Positions 1 through 12,949 of a DNA stretch of 64,000 nt are shown one piece after another. The first letter of the stretch is position 1. Every line of letters begins with the position of its first letter. The position numbers and the translations under genes were made by a program. Below the pieces are notes generated by a model. The model saw only the letters and a program-made list of their open reading frames with translations, made no database searches and was not told where the DNA came from. This stretch comes from Absidia repens (lineage: Eukaryota; Mucoromycota; Mucoromycetes; Mucorales; Cunninghamellaceae): assembly GCA_002105175.1 (NCBI GenBank), contig MCGE01000021.1:186001-250000 (forward strand), read 5' to 3'.

Positions 1-429
1 GAAATAATATGAAACTGAAGAGTGAATTTATAAAGATCATAAAGACAAAATAATAAAATGATTGGTAGTTAAAACCTTTGTAGTGAATTTTACTAAATAA
101 ATAAAAAAGAAAAATGTGGGGAGATGAGAGGGTGTTTTTACTAATTTCAAAATATGGTATATATAAATTATACATATGTAGGAGGTAAGCTGTGTTTCTT
201 TAAAAGCGATAGTAGTATCATAGCGGTGGATGACCTAAGCTCAAATTCAATAGGGGTAAAAAGATGATGTGGGATAAAAATAAAGAACTAGCATTTAGGT
301 GATAGGCAATGTTGTTGGTTGTGATCGAGTTATTGCCGGTGTCTATTTCTAAGAAGAAACACCTTTTATTGAAGCATATTGATATACAATAGTACTAAAA
401 CTGAAGCCTATGGGATCATTGTGACAAAG

Positions 430-790
430 GATTTGCAGGAAGGGATCTATTGCACAGGCATAAAAAAGACAAACGGACATATTTTTCATTGAAGCATGTA
501 AAAAGAGATATATTTTATTCAGATGTAGAATCAAGGTGTGGATAAACTAACATTAAACTAAGCTAATGGAGCTCCCAAATCCTGGATCCAAAATGAAAGG
601 GTTTCCCCATTCATCTTGTCATCCCTGAGCTGAAAACCCTTCTAAACTAAAGCTGACACTAACCTAAGTCCAAAATAAGCCCTAGAGGCAACAAATGTGA
701 AGAATTAAAAAAAAAAGAAAAGGAAGGAGAGAGGAGGAAAAGGGAGACAAAAATAAAAAACGCACGCGGGCGGGATCTGAAATTTCCCTA
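430..790 (+). repeat. Dispersed repeat, copy A
   Basis: This copy belongs to a family found at least nine times in the window. Its core ATCCAAAATGAAAGGGTTT lies near 588-607, followed by a diverged tail (TGTCATCCCTGAGCTGAAAA near 618-637). It ends in CACGCGGGCGGGATCTGAAA near 763-782, matching the CACGTGGGCGGGATTTGAAA end of other copies. A block resembling 'cattgaagcatgtaaaaag' lies near 487-505. Related sequence may begin further left, near 200. There is no coding potential, and no target-site duplication was resolved. Confidence 0.75.
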
Positions 791-1260
791 TCGTCACCTG
801 TGAGACTTCACTTTTTTCTCATCCATGGGAGGCATGGGGGGGGGAAACCTTGATAGACGCCCACTTCTGTTTTTTTAAAAAATAAATAAATAAATAGTCC
901 AACATCATGCAACATTACCAACATATTTAATTCCCTTCTCATGGATTGATGTCGTTACTGTTCAACAGCGGCAGCATATTGGTTCTGGCGTTTTCTCTTA
1001 AAAGTGACAAAAGGACCCAAATGACAACATCAAGGAGTAGAATACCTACCATTTCTTAGTTGATGTATTTGGGCTTTATAAGGTTTGAAACATTCCTCTT
1101 TCGTCGATAAACAATCTTACGCAGATTTAAAAATGATGCATAAGAATGTTCATATGATTACTACGGGAATATTTAAAAAAAGAAGTCAAGTTATATTTTG
1201 GTACCATGTTGTCCTCTCTTTCTTTTTTTTTTTTTTTAAGAACTCATTTCTTTAAAAAAA

Positions 1261-1686
1261 ATGAACGAAGCAAAGCATTACATCAGCTTAATTTTTAAAA
1301 AATATAATTCAAGTGAAAGAGAATGTGAAATTGATGATAGTAAATCATTTATTATATCGTACAAGAAAGATGTCAATTGTTACTTGTGCAAAAAGAAATC
1401 AACCGGCAAAGTCACAAAAATGGCGAACGTGGAAAACTTTATCAGAATATGGAACTATAATATGTCTAATGAAATAAGCGAACAACGGTGGGGGGAATCA
1501 TACATAAGCGTTTATATTGAAAAAGAATTCTTTTCTGGATACGAACATTCATGCGCCTCAGGGCCAAGAATACCTGTAGACATTATCCAAAAATATATAT
1601 GTTTACTTAAAGACATAGTTGAAGAGGAAGAGAAAGAGGATAAAACAGTTGATGCTGAAGATTATGATATAGTATATAACTATTGA
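1261..1686 (+). CDS. Orphan ORF, 141 aa, AT-rich
   Basis: This single open frame begins at an ATG just after a T-rich tract and ends at TGA. I recognise no family. The predicted protein is hydrophilic and Lys/Glu-rich, with several Cys (a CYLCKK pair near residues 40-45) and an acidic C-terminus (EEEEKEDK). It has no signal peptide or membrane segment. The base composition is more AT-rich than in the housekeeping genes nearby, and it lies next to a dispersed repeat, so it may be a young or relic gene or a chance ORF. The 1-1260 flank holds only repeat copy A and AT-rich sequence. Confidence 0.35.
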   Translation: MNEAKHYISLIFKKYNSSERECEIDDSKSFIISYKKDVNCYLCKKKSTGKVTKMANVENFIRIWNYNMSNEISEQRWGESYISVYIEKEFFSGYEHSCASGPRIPVDIIQKYICLLKDIVEEEEKEDKTVDAEDYDIVYNY

Positions 1687-1689
1687 AAA

Positions 1690-2150
1690 ATTCGAATAAA
1701 CCCACATCACGTTCATGATAAAATCTCAATCAGCGTCTTGCCAATTTGGTTGGTTTCATCGATGTACTACTTACTATCAGCGGCATAAAAGAAAAAGTGC
1801 TGTACACCCCATGATTGCCTTTTCGGGTATTTCGGAGTTGTAAGCATTCTTTTATTTGCTGACGCTCATACTTGTTTCTTTTTTCCATGATGTACCTATT
1901 TATTATCCTCAATTTCATCAATATGAATAAAAAAACAAAAAACATAAGACAAAAATTCACTATACAGTAGCCCTGGGTCACTAGCTGTTGACACCATTCA
2001 CTAACCTACAGGATACATCCTTTATAATATACGATATACATACATATACACAATGAAATCAACAACAATCAATAAATATTGCAAACAATATCATTTTATT
2101 TTATTAGGACCATAAATAAGAATATGTGTGTGGGAAAGGGAGTATAATAT

Positions 2151-2181
<31 letters not shown>

Positions 2182-2213
2182 AAACTAAGCGGGGGCGGGC
2201 GGGAGCCGTCCAA
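1690..2213. other. Intergenic, 3' flank of VDAC with (TAA)n microsatellite
   Basis: No supported gene. A (TAA)n microsatellite occupies about 2155-2183, just beyond the VDAC stop codon on the minus-strand side. An 83-codon minus frame at 1730-1981 begins at GTG and has no family resemblance. Confidence 0.6.
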
Positions 2214-3498
2214 CTAATTTTCCAAGGTAAAGGCGAGTCCCAGCTTGTGGGCATTTTCATTGAGTCGTGACGTATCGATGGATGCACCGAGATTGACCTT
2301 GACACCAGGACGGATGGATTGTGTGTATGCCACGGCCAGAACACCGGAATTGGAGATCCTGGATTTCACAAACGCCGATTCATCCAATCGAAGTTTTGCA
2401 CCCACTTGAATATCCACCGCCGTTGCACCTTCACCCGCCCACGTTGCTTTTCCTGACGCTTCCAAATCGGCGGTGACGCGATGATAATAAGCTGCTGTCA
2501 TGATGTTCATGTTGTTGAGAGCATGGACTGCTACAGCGTAATCGTTCGCATTGTATCCTGCGGCTGCATGATACCTATGGATCTAATGATGTATGATACA
2601 CGTGGAGGAAGGCGTCAGTTCGAATGAGGTGCACAATAAAAAAAAAAAAAAAGAGGATGTTTTTACCTTTCCATCGACCACATTGTAGGCCACTTCGCCA
2701 CCGACAAGGAAGCCTTGTTGCCCCACCACCGAATTGACAATCACGCTTGACTTCAAAAGTGAGAGAGTGAGAGAGAAATTTTTAGTTTTGTATCGACCCT
2801 TCCCCCTCCATGTCATTGTATGTCTACTTTTGGGGTTTACCTTGAAGACATCTAGTGTAGCAACGGTATGAACATTGGGTTGCTTATACGTGGCATTGAC
2901 CTTGGCGGTTTTTTCATTGGAAGAAGGTAAAAGACTCGTCAACAATTCAAGTTTGAGGCCCTCTAAACAACAAAATGGTCAGTTATTCTACTGTTTTCCC
3001 CTTCCTCCTTCCCCCCCAAAAAATAAATAAAAATAATTCTTACTGGCAACATTGTCTTCGAGTTCAATCTTGCCATTGAGATGATTCGATGTGGTCCATG
3101 CTTCCGTCAAAGAGAACCCGCGGGCCTTATCGGCATATTTGGTTTCAAGATCACCAACAATAATCCCAGTCTTGTTATCACGGTTGCCATTGACTTTGAA
3201 TGTCTACCAAACAATATATTTTTTCTTTTAGAAAAAAAGATTTTCATACAGTGCAAAAAATCCCAGTAGGCTATTCCCTCCCGCCCAAACCTTACCACGC
3301 CGTTGGGAGCGGTGGTCTTGACTTCAAGCTTGACACCACCAATAGGGTAATCCTTGGATAGTAGATCCTTGACGGGTTTACCAATATCATTGAATGCAAC
3401 TGGAAATAAAAGAAAAAAAAAAGTCAGTGAGTTAGATTCTTTTTTTTTGCATAGTAGAAAAAAAGAAGAAAAGTATGTTGTTTACCTGGAACAGACAT
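2214..3498 (-). CDS. Mitochondrial outer-membrane porin (VDAC)
   Basis: Voltage-dependent anion channel, a beta-barrel for metabolite and ATP/ADP passage across the mitochondrial outer membrane. Coding exons (complement): 3486-3498, 3296-3399, 3044-3203, 2841-2962, 2667-2750, 2214-2582. They join to 283 aa, the usual VDAC length. The start MSVPVAFNDIGKPVKDLLSK matches the N-terminal helix of fungal porins and is followed by DYPIGGVKLEVKTTAPNGV. Further matches are VNGNRDNKTG, NVAKGLKLE and the eukaryotic porin signature region near GFLVGGEVAYNV. The C-terminus HKLGLAFTLEN fits the beta-signal used in outer-membrane insertion. The first coding exon is only 13 nt. A T-rich promoter lies at 3499-3878, between this start and the PP2A stop codon. 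Confidence 0.95.
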
Positions 3499-3878
3499 CT
3501 AATCAAACGAAGGAGATACAAAGTGAAAATCAATCAGTTCATATATGTATATATATATGTATTTACTTAAAAAAGAGTGTCGTCTAGGTAACTTACATTT
3601 TTGATGTATATAAATAATAATAAAAAAGAAGGTGAAAGAAAGGAAAAAAAACATAAAAAGGTTGACCGACGGATCAGCCGGCGTTTCAATAAAAGGACAA
3701 ATCTGATCACTCGGTGCACTTAATTCAGTCATTTGAATTGTCAGATGATAAAATGATCTATGAATTTTTTTTTTATTGCGGGGAATGAGTCAAAAAAAGC
3801 TTGTTGAGTGATGAGATGTGTGAAAAGAGGGTATATATAAAGATAATATAAGGAGTGTGTGTGTGTATGTGTGTGTAT

Positions 3879-4974
3879 CTAGTCTATAGTGAGTGTCATG
3901 GCTCCCAGCTTCTTCCATAGTTCTTGCTGTCTATCTTCGGCCTTAGGTTGTGGTCTATGAGAAAAAAAAATTGAGTTCACTGGTTTCATATTTCTCTGCC
4001 TTTTTTTTTTTTTCCCATCTCCTCGATATTCAACTTACTTTGCCAGTCGTTTCATATCATCTTGAGCACATTTTTCATAAAGAGATTCGTCCAGTACCAT
4101 CAACAGCTTCAGTGCATTGCAGCTCAATCCATGGACAGTTCTATAACGAGGTATAAGAATCAGTTTCTCACTTACTCACTCATACACACACTCTATGTAT
4201 TAAAATCACTTTTTTTTTCTTTTGATTTACCTGTTCCAATGGGAGTGGGCGTTATGATATAAAACAGGGTATAGAATAGGCATAACCAAGGGGAGATGAT
4301 GATTCTGATGAAGAAGAGCCACAAAGTAATCGTTTTGCCAAAACAACAAAGCACGTTCGGCCACTTGAAAATGAGGTTGCGACATACACGATACCAATTG
4401 ACGACAAACGATTTGCACATCCTCATCCTTCTCATCATTCATCATGGTGCCCATATCCACCATATCTTCTAATTCATTCAAAAACATGACTTGTTTCGCA
4501 CTATTCACCTTGGGCCAATACTTGATCAGTTGTAACAAAATGGGTCGTGTCAATGCTGGTTCCTTTTCCATGAATTGTGTCACGCAGTATACCAATGCAG
4601 GATGATAGTTCCCAAGACACGACGGGGTATGTAATGGCATCAGCACCTTGAATAAAAATGTACGATGTTCTTCTTTGAGTGGTAAAGCAAATCCATTGAT
4701 GATACTACCATAATTATGAAAAAAAAAATTGAGTGTGCTAGTCTTTTTGAAAAAAAAAAAGAAATTGTACTTACCTGCCGAGGATTTCTAATAATTCAGT
4801 CACGCCATTGAATTGTTGGGTTTCATAAATGAATTGATAAAAAAGATGACGGATGGATTTCCGAATAAAGGCACGCAAGCTCAAGAATTTGCCATAAATA
4901 CGGTGAAGAGTTGTCTTAAGTAAATCACGTTCCCTTGGATCTTCTGTGTCAAACAATGCCAACAACTATTTTTC

Positions 4975-5009
<35 letters not shown>

Positions 5010-6344
5010 TAAGTGAAACCATGATTGTGTGATCTATATAAATATATATATATATTTGTGTGTTACATCATACCTGCAATATAAACTGTTCATCTATATA
5101 TTGTTTCGCTAATGTCACATTGAATTCGGGTGATGCCAGGAACTGGAGAAAGAATTCATACACCAATTGAATGTGAGGCCACGCCGATTCAAATACGGGT
5201 TCTTCCTCCTGTTCATCCTCGTCCCTTCATGATGCGTATTGCTTGTAAAAGGTGGTGGAAGCGTTCGGAATAAGTTGACAGAAAACTGTAGTTTAAAAAA
5301 AAAAAAAAAAAAAAAGTCAGACACAGAAACGAATGAATAACCTGACGGCTTACCAATCGGACTGCCTTTGAATAGATCGAAGTGGTGGTTGATTCCGTCG
5401 ACAATAAACTTGGTGTTGTTGCCACATATTCCACAATTTCTTGTAATGCTTGTCGTTTGATTTCTTTGCTTTTCAAATGAATCACAGGATCGTTGAAATC
5501 AAATAATACCATACATTGCGCCAATTTTCGATAAAATAGCTCTTGATGTTGACATGGAGGGACATCTACAGAAAACAAAAACAAAAAAGGAAGGTTACAC
5601 ACACGTTGGTTACCTCACTTTTTTTTTTTTTTTAGATCCATCTTTTTTTAATGCTTACCTTGGAAACCAGGGTATTTTGAAAGTTCTTGACATTGTTGAA
5701 TATCAATATGAAACCTGGATGAACGTCGCCGTTTCTTCTGTTCATGTTTCGGTTCCTTGGGTGTCATCGTTTGCTTGATCTTGTTCATGGTCAGTTTTTT
5801 CAGGTCTGGCCGTAAAAATGGGGCTTTGGTTGAAGACGGTGTTGCTGCTACTGGTGCTGTTGTTGCTACTGCTGCTGGTGGTGGTTCTGTTGTTGTTATG
5901 GTTGGAATGAGATCCAGTCGAACCTAAAAAAAAAAAATAGAAAACATAAGCCATATTATTCCTTTCAGTTGCGTGTGCCCTATTTTTACCTTGTCCGGCT
6001 GCTTTTTATGTTTCTTTGACTTTTTTGTTACAGTGAGAGGAGAAGTAGTAGTATTAGAAGGTGGAGGTGGTGGTGTTGAAGGTAATTTATCCATGGGATG
6101 AAGAAGAGGAGGATCAATATTCTCAGAAGTGATGGGTTCGACATGTTTGGCCTTTAGTTTGGGTTTGGTAAAGAATCCGCCGCCACCACTATGATCCACT
6201 AGTGTCGTATCTGAGGGTTTTCGGGTAAGCTATAAAGAAGAGATAGAGCGCAAAAAAAAAAAAAATGTCAACACTGTTTATTGTGGTAAAAACAAATAAG
6301 GTACACAATCATGAACTTACCACACCCTTGATACCTTTTATCAT
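3879..6344 (-). CDS. PP2A regulatory subunit B56 family (Rts1-like), with an apparent frameshift
   Basis: B56 subunits target and select substrates for protein phosphatase 2A. Exons (complement): 6321-6344, 5990-6229, 5659-5923, 5354-5565, 5074-5285, 4775-4965, 4231-4704, 4039-4140, 3879-3954; about 598 aa. The N-terminus (about 170 residues) is Pro/Ser/Thr-rich and Lys-rich, as in fungal Rts1. The HEAT-like core starts near [18 protein letters not shown] and contains [20 protein letters not shown] and [13 protein letters not shown], both diagnostic of B56. In exon 5, the frame reading [10 protein letters not shown] does not continue into the frame reading [18 protein letters not shown]. One base is missing near 5222, and there is no GT donor between the two segments. 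This is either an assembly error or a real lesion. Confidence 0.93.
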
Positions 6345-6855
6345 TATGTAAAAAGAAAAACAAAAATGGTACCAAAAAAAAAAAAAAAAAAAAAGCGGGA
6401 AGAAGAAAGCAGACTCAATACCTGAAAAAAAGGGGGACAGTCAGAGAAAAAAAGAAGGGGATCAAAAAAAAAAAAAAAAAAAAAAAGTCAGAAGGAACCC
6501 GTCACAATCATGCGAAACCAAAAAAAAAAAAAGGAGAATAATCATTATGACGAACAAAATGAAAAATGTTGGGCTTGGAGAAAAAAAAAAAAAATCTTGA
6601 CTGCGGTCATAGCCAAGCACTGCGCCATCGTTTTAGTGCTTGCCACCAATTTCGCAGTAAAAATAAACCAACCAACAAACTTTGTTTGCTGGTTTGGTGT
6701 GACGGATGCTGTGCTTAATTTAGTAATTCCATCAGTTCAGGTCCTATGGATATAAATTGGCTTGATTTTTTTGGTATTTTTTTTATTTCTTTTTTTATTT
6801 TCATTATCTTTTTTATTTCTTATTTTTCACTTCAACCCATATAATTACTGAAAAG
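6345..6855. promoter_or_regulatory. Shared divergent promoter region (B56 / BCS1-like)
   Basis: This 511 bp segment lies between the start codons of the minus-strand B56 gene and the plus-strand BCS1-like gene. It contains several A tracts (near 6373-6393, 6465-6486, 6521-6532, 6580-6595) and a T-rich stretch just before the BCS1 ATG. No transcript is supported. Confidence 0.55.
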
Positions 6856-9082
6856 ATGCCTTTAGCTTTGAATAAAATCAAGCCATTCAAGTTTGCTTCT
6901 CTGGTGGAACTGCTTCTTTATATCCTTGAAAACGCAACCGAGGAACATTTTTGGAAAGGCATTTTTGGTGAACGTTTAACAAGGATTTTACAACGTTACT
7001 TTGGCAATGACTTTTTCATGATTGGGATTCTCTTTTATTTAGCACGTAAGTAATCTTCCTTGTTTTATGAGATATGTATATACTAATTTTTCTTCTATTA
7101 GCTATTCTCAAGTCACGATGGGAAAAAGTGGTGAATGTGGTAATGGACCGCTTCCGCAAACCTACAACAACAGTCTCTGTGCGCGTCTATTACTATGATG
7201 AAGTCTTCAAAGCGATCAATTACTATGTGATGAAAAACACGCAACAATTACCTGGTATGGTCGATGCTGTTGTGATGTACGAAGACAAGAAACCCAAACC
7301 TGACCATTGTTCCTCTGATGATGCTAACGATGAAAAACCCAAAATTGGACTTTATCCTCGTAAGTAGTTTTTGAATATCAGCCATCGCGTTTTTTTTTTT
7401 TTTTTTTTTTTACTCAAAAGATTCTTTTTTTTTTTTTTTTTGTGGGAATAGGCTGTAATACAAGCAATTTCTTCCTCTACAAGGACCATTATTTATGGGT
7501 TTCCAGCTGTGTTGAGGATGAAGAAAAAGTTAACAGTAGCCGCCCCAACCATTTGGATATTACGTTAACCACCAAACCTGGCGAATCTATCGATACTCTG
7601 AAAGCCATCATTCAAGAATGGTGTGACGACTATAACGATGCGGAAGATAATTCTGTAAGTCACCCCCCTCCTTTCGCCCAACTTCCCGCTCCTTCCAAAT
7701 ACTTATGCTCGTCTTTTGTTTGTGTGTAGATCAAAATCTTGCGGTGGAGCTACGATGAATGGGTATACAAAGATAGCTTGAAACCTCGTGACTACGATTC
7801 TGTCAACTTGCCTCCTGGCGTCAAGGAAAATCTTTTGGGCGATATGCAGCGGTTTATCAAACGCCGTTCTTGGTATCAGCGTAAAGGTCTTCCTCATCGT
7901 CGTGGGTTCCTTTTATATGGTCCTCCTGGTACTGGAAAAACGTCTCTTATTCAAGCCTTGGCTGTAAGTTTTAATATATATATAAATATTTTGTTGAACT
8001 TGTCCTCTAAACCCTCTTTCGTTATCGTATCAATTAGGGCCAATTGAAATATAATCTTGCTTTGATCAAGTTGGGCGAAGTAAATTCTGATTCTGATTTT
8101 GCTGATATGATCCAAGGCGTTCCCAAGGAAACACTTTTGATTATCGAAGATTTGGACCATTATGATGAAGATAGCAGCGATATGGAAGTGTCCAAGTCAG
8201 GGCTATTGAATGGTTTGGATGGTATCAATGGCAACGATGGTGCAAGTAAGTTTGTTTTTTTCAAAGAAAAAGGATGATAGAAAAAGGGAAGCGTGGATAT
8301 TGATATCTTTTGTTTTGTTTCGATTAGTGGTGTTTATGACTTGTAATGATATGAACAAAATCACACCTGCTTTACTCCGCCCTGGTCGTATGGATGTCAA
8401 GTTGGAATTGGGTTATGCTGTGCATGCACAAGTGAAAGACATGTTCTGGCGATTCTTTGGTATCTGCGATTATGGTGATGATGACGATGACGAAGAAGAA
8501 GAAGATGATAACATTTCCACCACTTCCACCACTTCCACCACCATCACGTCTACATCTACATCAGCTGCTTCTGCTCATGGCTTGCCTACCCCTCCCAATG
8601 AAAAACAGGCCGATCCGGAGGAAGACAAGGAACGGATGGATTATTTGAATGGCTGTTTGGACCGTTTACTCACCATGATCCCTGAACACCATGTCACCAC
8701 TTCGGAATTACAGAATCTGTTTGTTACCTTGTTTTTGGAAGTCGGCCCTAATCAAGTGTCTGAGAAGGAGCTTTTGGATCGCCTCTTTTCCCGCGTGCCT
8801 GAATTCCTCGAACGGGTCAAGTTGGATCGTGAACAGGCCAAGTTGCATGATAAGTTGGATAAGATCAAGAAGCGCAACGATTCCGACAGTGACAGCGATG
8901 ATAGTGACGACGAAACGGAAAGCAACGCCGATACTGATACCACCACCACCACCACCACCGACGCCACCAAGGATGACACCGAAACCAAGGTCGATATTGA
9001 TACCACCACCACCATCACCACCGACGTCACCAAGGATGACACCGAAACCAAGGAAACATCTCAAGTGGCTGTCGTAGCATAG
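6856..9082 (+). CDS. BCS1-like AAA ATPase
   Basis: Related to the mitochondrial inner-membrane translocase BCS1, which exports the folded Rieske Fe-S protein into complex III. Fungi also have many BCS1 paralogues of unknown function. Exons: 6856-7045, 7102-7359, 7452-7654, 7730-7963, 8038-8245, 8328-9082; 615 aa. A BCS1_N-type region precedes the ATPase. The Walker A motif GPPGTGKTS lies near residue 281, Walker B is LLIIEDLDHY, and the sensor/Arg-finger region reads TCNDMNKITPALLRPGRMD. The hydrophobic segment near residues 50-66 may be the membrane anchor. The acidic and Thr/Ser-rich insert after FGICDY and the long C-terminal tail are not seen in yeast Bcs1. The tail holds a direct tandem duplication (8937-9050). 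The extra tail suggests a paralogue rather than the core Rieske chaperone. Confidence 0.9.
8937..9050 (+). repeat. In-frame tandem duplication in the BCS1-like C-terminus
   Basis: Two copies of a unit of about 60 bp encode DTTTTTTTDATKDDTETK and DTTTTITTDVTKDDTETK. They differ at a few positions only, and both stay in frame. Confidence 0.8.
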
Positions 9083-9494
9083 ATAACCACACACACATAA
9101 AAGATACATTCTCACTCTCAACATTCTTTTTTTTTTTTTTATATTAGTTTATAGCTCCTCCTTCCATCCCCAAAAAAAGTTGATATACCCCAAACACATT
9201 CATACATATTCTCTCATCTGTTTTTTGAATTTAATAAAAAAAAATATCTTTTGATTTTTATATACATACTTGTATTTCAATTTTTTGTCTTTATATCGAA
9301 AAAAAATCATGCTGTCGGTGTTTTTTTATCTATAGTCCGAAAGATAACAAAAAAAAAAAAGGTTCGAGATATTATCATTATACTGTACTTCACTGGATAC
9401 CCTTTTGTCCCACATGACTTGTATCTACTTTCTCACATTCTGTATAAAACCTCCTTTTTCTTTTTCCACTTTTCTTTTTTCCATATACTTCACC
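9083..9494. other. Intergenic, 3' end of BCS1-like and promoter of cytidine deaminase
   Basis: No gene is supported. An AATAAA-like site lies near 9230. A C/T-rich stretch (9440-9490) directly precedes the next ATG. Confidence 0.5.
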
Positions 9495-10387
<893 letters not shown>

Positions 10388-10593
10388 ATCATCATCTCGT
10401 GTTAACAATAAAATAAATTGAAGTTTGTATTTTTTAGTGTGTTTTATTGATGTATTCACAAAAAAAAAAGGGGGGGGGTTATAATATATGTAAAAAGGGA
10501 TTGGGGAAAGGATAAGTTATATAGGTCAATCAAAAAAAAAAAAAAAAAAAGCTAAATTAAACGATAGAGTTCCATGAGGGTGGGGGAAAAGTT

Positions 10594-11682
10594 TCATTTC
10601 ATTGCATTGGCCATACCACCGGACAAAAATTGGGTCAGGAGCGACGTTAAGATATTTCTGCGTTGATCCGTATCCAACCGTTGGAATGCGGTATACACCG
10701 AAACGCCTTTCAGGAAGAACAAAAGTCAGTATGGCGACAAAACATCCCATTGGCCCCACCATTCTCTTTCTTACCTTTATTGTCTCTGATTTGACCAAGT
10801 GTTTTCCCTGCAAACGCACCCTAATAGATATAAAAGGCACGTGTTAAAAAGAAATCCCTCTCTCAACAAAAAGAGGATGAAAAGCTTACCACCGCCGCGC
10901 CACCAAGATCACCAATAATGTAGCCAATGATGGCCCCTATTCCAAAAAAGAAAAACAAAGGGTTGTCAATCCACTTAAACACACACTTGGTCTTTCACCC
11001 ACCACCCTCCCATACGCTGGGGTTCGTTCTCTTACCAGCACCAAGGCCCAAAACACGCCACATATGTCCAGGTCGATCCACTATTGCGTGCGCACACGTG
11101 TGTTCACACAAGAAAAGAAACAAAAGAGTTCAGTCAAAATGGGGATCCACATAACTCTTCATGATCACGCGCGAAAAAAAACAACCAAAAAACAAACAAA
11201 TGGGGTGTCATCAAAACCTTACCTTCAGGTTGAAGCAAATCCTTGAAAATATCGCCAAACAGGTGATGGGCTTCACTTGCCGTTGTATGTGGACGAGCCG
11301 ATGAACTTCCCTGTTGTTGGCTGTGGGTTTTCCTCGACTTGTCATAGGCAGTACGTCGATGATCGTCACTCAATGTATAAAGCGCATCGGCAATCAGTTG
11401 GAATCGTTGTGTGGCTTCTTGACGCTGTGCTCTGGTGGCGGACGGATCAAGTCGGTCAGGATGATGAAGAAGCGCTTGTTTCTTGTAAGCTACAGCACAG
11501 TTAAGAAGAGACAATAAAAGTCAAATCGTAGTTAGAAGTCGTGGTGATGATGGACATTCATAGATGGGGGAGGGGAAGAGGATCGATGGTTTGTATAAAG
11601 ATTCGGCAACCCCTTTCTTACCTTGCTTTATTTCTTCTAGCGTTGCTGTTTCAGGCACTTCAAGTATACTGTAATAATCCAT
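10594..11682 (-). CDS. J-domain (DnaJ) protein with glycine-rich membrane-like C-terminus
   Basis: Hsp40-type co-chaperone. Six exons join to about 192 aa: 11622-11682, 11223-11489, then about 11038-11082, about 10889-10935, about 10775-10820, and 10594-10706. The J domain occupies residues 1-70: DYYSILEVPETATLEEIKQ, then AYKKQALLHHPDRLDP with the HPD motif that stimulates Hsp70, then AYDKSRK. A Ser/Gln-rich linker leads to a Gly/Ala-rich hydrophobic stretch (VLGLGAGAIIGYIIGDLGG, AAVGAFAGKTLGQIRDNKG) that resembles a glycine zipper. Similar short J-proteins occur in other fungi with unknown clients. The Gly-rich part could sit in or against a membrane, which is an inference. Confidence 0.88.
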
Positions 11683-12092
11683 GAGTGGGAAGAAAAAAAA
11701 GAAAAAAGAAAACGAATCAATACAATAGATGGTTTTAAAATGCCGAGTTTGTGCTACTGCATCCCACACATACACAGATATATATTGGCCTTAGCGTGCC
11801 GTCACTGGAGGCATTAACAAATGTAGTCAAGATCCACACACCCAATCACTTGACACATAAACATACACACATACACACACACACACACACACACCCAAAA
11901 TTGAAGTCCTCTTCCCTGCCCACCTCTCGCCCCGCCACCTGGTTGCCCAATCACACAATACAACTTCAATAGAAAAAATAAAATAGAAAACGACAGCATA
12001 AAAGTTCATCAAACAATAAATAAAAGGGGACCATTTATTTGAGCGTATGAGAGAATTAAAAAAATGAAGTTCGTGCTATAAAAAAATATAGT
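11683..12092. other. Intergenic with (CA)n microsatellite
   Basis: No gene supported. A (CA)n run lies near 11866-11894. The segment separates the J-protein start from the RPS29 terminal exon. Confidence 0.5.
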
Positions 12093-12438
12093 TTAACGGT
12101 ACTACAAAAAAAAAAAAAGAAGGCGGATCGTTAGAAATCTAACATCATCATCATGGGGTCATCATCGATGGGGTTAATGGAGGTTACCTTGTGGAAACCG
12201 ATATCGTTGGCGTATTCACGGAAACATTGACGGCAGATGTTGAGGTTGTACTTGCGGATCAAACCAGCACGGTGAGCACAGACACGGCTAATAACAAAAA
12301 AAAAAAAAAAAGTGAGTGTCCTGATGATGAACCAATGCATGTCTGATTTTTTTTTTTTCGCCTTCAATGAGTTTACCATTGACGAGCGCCCTTGCCGTAG
12401 GACTTGGGGCGAGAGTTCCAAACGTTTGCGTGAGCCAT
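12093..12438 (-). CDS. 40S ribosomal protein S29 (uS14)
   Basis: Zinc-ribbon protein of the small ribosomal subunit. Exons (complement): 12377-12438, 12188-12287, 12093-12101; 56 aa, exactly the usual length. The start [20 protein letters not shown] is followed by CRVC...CRQC, the four zinc-binding Cys, and YANDIGFHK. The last exon is only 9 nt and adds Tyr-Arg and the stop, giving the family ending HKYR. If the 86-nt last intron is retained, the frame runs on to 12131 and gives a 72-aa form with an acidic/Met-rich tail (IDDDPMMMM). The spliced form fits the family. Confidence 0.95.
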
Positions 12439-12949
12439 ATTGATATATCGTTTCAAAGAAAGAAGGAGAGAGGAAGAAAAAAGAAGAAGAAAACAAAAAA
12501 AGAAAAAAAAGAAGACACAAAAAGGCATCAAAGCCACCCGGCCACAGCGGCGTTTTAAAAACTCAAGCAGCAAAAGCTCCAGCCAAAAAAAAGAAGGGGC
12601 AGGGCCCATCATTCTTTTTCTTTGTTGGATGTTCCGGTCTACAAACTTAACTATTCATTCAGGGGGATTTTTTTTTTTTTTTTTTGGTTGGTTTGTGTTC
12701 ATGGACTCGAGCTGTTTATTCCGTTATTACTATTGCCACAAATCCAGTACCCGCTTTTGAGGACTACTTCTTTTTTATTATCATTATTCTTTGAGTGTCC
12801 AGGAGATAGCGAAAATTAGGGTTAAACCAATTTTAGTTTTGGGCTTTCTTATTGAATATTATTATACAACAAGCAAAATAATAATAATAATAATAATAAT
12901 AAAAACAATTCAAAGAGCAGAAATAGGATCACATTTCATATCAAGTGAT
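12439..12949. other. Intergenic, RPS29 promoter side
   Basis: The A-rich tract on the plus strand at 12460-12520 is a long T/C-rich tract upstream of RPS29 on its own strand, as is common before highly expressed genes here. A (TAA)n run lies near 12878-12902. No gene is supported. Confidence 0.5.

Noticed and set aside
1730..1981. 83-codon minus-strand frame
   Set aside because: Starts at GTG, no homology, and falls in AT-rich spacer.
12131..12187. C-terminal extension of RPS29 as the normal protein end
   Set aside because: Splicing to the 9-nt exon at 12093-12101 gives the expected 56-aa length and the ending HKYR.
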